From positions 1 through 6,674 of the forward strand of contig JAHEEQ010000082.1 of NCBI GenBank assembly GCA_024640585.1: 6,674 nt of DNA. Reading direction: 5' to 3'. Position numbers and translations under genes: made by a program. Source of the stretch: Micrococcales bacterium (GTDB lineage: Bacteria; Actinomycetota; Actinomycetes; S36-B12; UBA5976). Positions 5,903-6,674 of the stretch are shown piece after piece (the first letter of the stretch is position 1; each line of letters begins with the position of its first letter). The notes below the pieces were generated by a model. It worked only from the letters and a program-made list of their open reading frames with translations, did no database searches and was not told where the DNA came from.

Positions 5903-6024
5903 TGAGTTTCTAAATTTTCTGCAAAACTGTGAAAGCGTAAAGCCACTTTAACAAAGCAGTGTAGAAAAAGAAATTTAAGTAATCTATCAAAAGGTGAAAA
6001 ACCTGCAAGTACTAATATCGAGAA
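5903..6024. other. AT-rich intergenic region upstream of the DUF4145 gene
   Basis: No gene is seen. Reading on the - strand there are TTGATA- and TTGTTA-type hexamers but no convincing -10 partner at good spacing. AGGT/ACCT (5992-5995 and 6001-6004), followed on the - strand by TTTT, could be a very weak integrase terminator. The stem has only four pairs. Confidence 0.3.
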
Positions 6025-6674
6025 CTATTCTTTGCGAAGGTTATCTACATAGTCCGCCCACCATTGGTACATCTCTGTGCGTTCTGGTAAATAGCGAGCA
6101 CGGTTGTAAATTGCGCGAATGTCCCCTTTGGTGTGCGCCAACGCTGCTTCTATGACGTCAGCACGAAACTTGTTCTCATTTAACAAGGTGGATGCTGTTG
6201 TTCTAAAGCCGTGAACAGTCATGCGCCCACGAAAACCTAAACGTCCAAGCGCGTAGAGCATGGTGTTGCCACTGATGGGTTTGCTGCGGTAGCTGATGCT
6301 TTTGAAGATGTAATCAGAATGAGCTGTGAGGGGCTGTAACGCTCGCAAAAGCTCAAGCGCTTGCCGAGACAATGGAACCAAGTGCGGCTCCTTCATCTTC
6401 ATAGTTTCAGCAGGGATGCGCCAAAGACGAGCATTCCAATCGATCTGATTCCATTGAGCGAGCAAGATGGACTGCGTACGTTGAAATGTCAGCATCGTGA
6501 ACTCAAGTGCCGCGCGTGTAACGTACTCACCTTTGTAGCTATCCATCGCCAGCAATAGCTCCCGAAAGTCTTCAGGGGTAGTAAGAGCAGGCAAATTGAC
6601 TTGGCGGTGAGGTATGAGGGCCCCGCGAAGTGCAAGAGATGTATCCATAGCCGCGCGCCCTTCAGACATTGCAA
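6025..6674 (-). CDS. P4-type tyrosine integrase, C-terminal part (cut by window edge)
   Basis: This is the catalytic domain of a phage P4-like site-specific recombinase, which integrates and excises mobile islands, often at tRNA genes. Counting from the first in-window Met (complement of 6667-6669), the active-site residues are R64 (QRTQSI), a lysine at K91 or K93 (ETMKMKEPH), H153-G-F-R156, H179 (AHTKG) and nucleophile Y188 (AIYNRARY). The tail PERTEMYQWWADYVD is typical of the family. The reading frame stays open through the window edge, and EGRAAMD aligns with the family's inter-domain segment. The true start therefore lies beyond 6674, and roughly half the usual 400 residues, including the DUF4102 arm-binding domain, is missing from view. 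One deviation: the common R-T-G-E after the first arginine is R-T-Q-S here. The 5' end faces right, away from the tRNA. Confidence 0.95.
   Translation of the reverse strand, partial: AMSEGRAAMDTSLALRGALIPHRQVNLPALTTPEDFRELLLAMDSYKGEYVTRAALEFTMLTFQRTQSILLAQWNQIDWNARLWRIPAETMKMKEPHLVPLSRQALELLRALQPLTAHSDYIFKSISYRSKPISGNTMLYALGRLGFRGRMTVHGFRTTASTLLNENKFRADVIEAALAHTKGDIRAIYNRARYLPERTEMYQWWADYVDNLRKE

Noticed and set aside
5518..5946. 142-residue ORF on the - strand
   Set aside because: It overlaps the DUF4145 gene in another frame, and its translation shows no family pattern while the DUF4145 frame does.
5989..6005. Integrase terminator on the - strand
   Set aside because: The stem is only four pairs with a five-base loop, too weak to call as a terminator.
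1..6674. CRISPR array, insertion sequence or rRNA
   Set aside because: No regularly spaced repeats, transposase motifs, terminal inverted repeats or rRNA-like sequence are visible.

Overview
The window looks like part of a chromosomal accessory region in a member of Pseudomonadota, most likely gamma- or betaproteobacterial. The reasons are a tRNA gene with an encoded CCA end, a P4-type tyrosine integrase, moderate GC content, and a cargo of uncharacterised or regulatory genes. The species cannot be told from the sequence.

Left edge (1-445): a complete tRNA-Arg(CCG), its intrinsic terminator, then about 330 bases without a credible gene. This stretch holds an 11-bp tandem repeat with a nearby inverted partial copy, a short GC-only hairpin and a plausible sigma-70 promoter. 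tRNA-Arg genes are common integration targets, so this may be one junction of an island. No second copy of the tRNA 3' end is visible in the window.

Middle (446-4962): first a 483-residue protein with a HEPN-type R-x4-H motif and a lysine-rich histone-H1-like tail. Convergent with it is a small XRE-type repressor gene. Divergent from the repressor is a tight five-gene run on the + strand: a uracil-DNA-glycosylase-like unknown, a small two-pass membrane protein, a Sel1-repeat protein, a DUF6794-like protein, and an exported or membrane-anchored small protein. The gaps in this run are 16, 24 and 1 bases, and the last junction is an ATGA overlap. A perfect 10-bp inverted repeat with a 2-bp centre sits directly upstream of the repressor start, in the divergent region, and is the best candidate for its operator. 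This repressor-controlled cassette is the most likely candidate for an undescribed system, possibly in defence or stress response. That role is inference from architecture only.

Right part (5087-6674): on the - strand, a DUF4145 protein with an N-terminal zinc-ribbon-like pair of CxxC motifs, then the C-terminal catalytic part of a P4-family integrase that runs off the window edge. The integrase 5' end points away from the tRNA, so its own attachment site may lie beyond the right edge.
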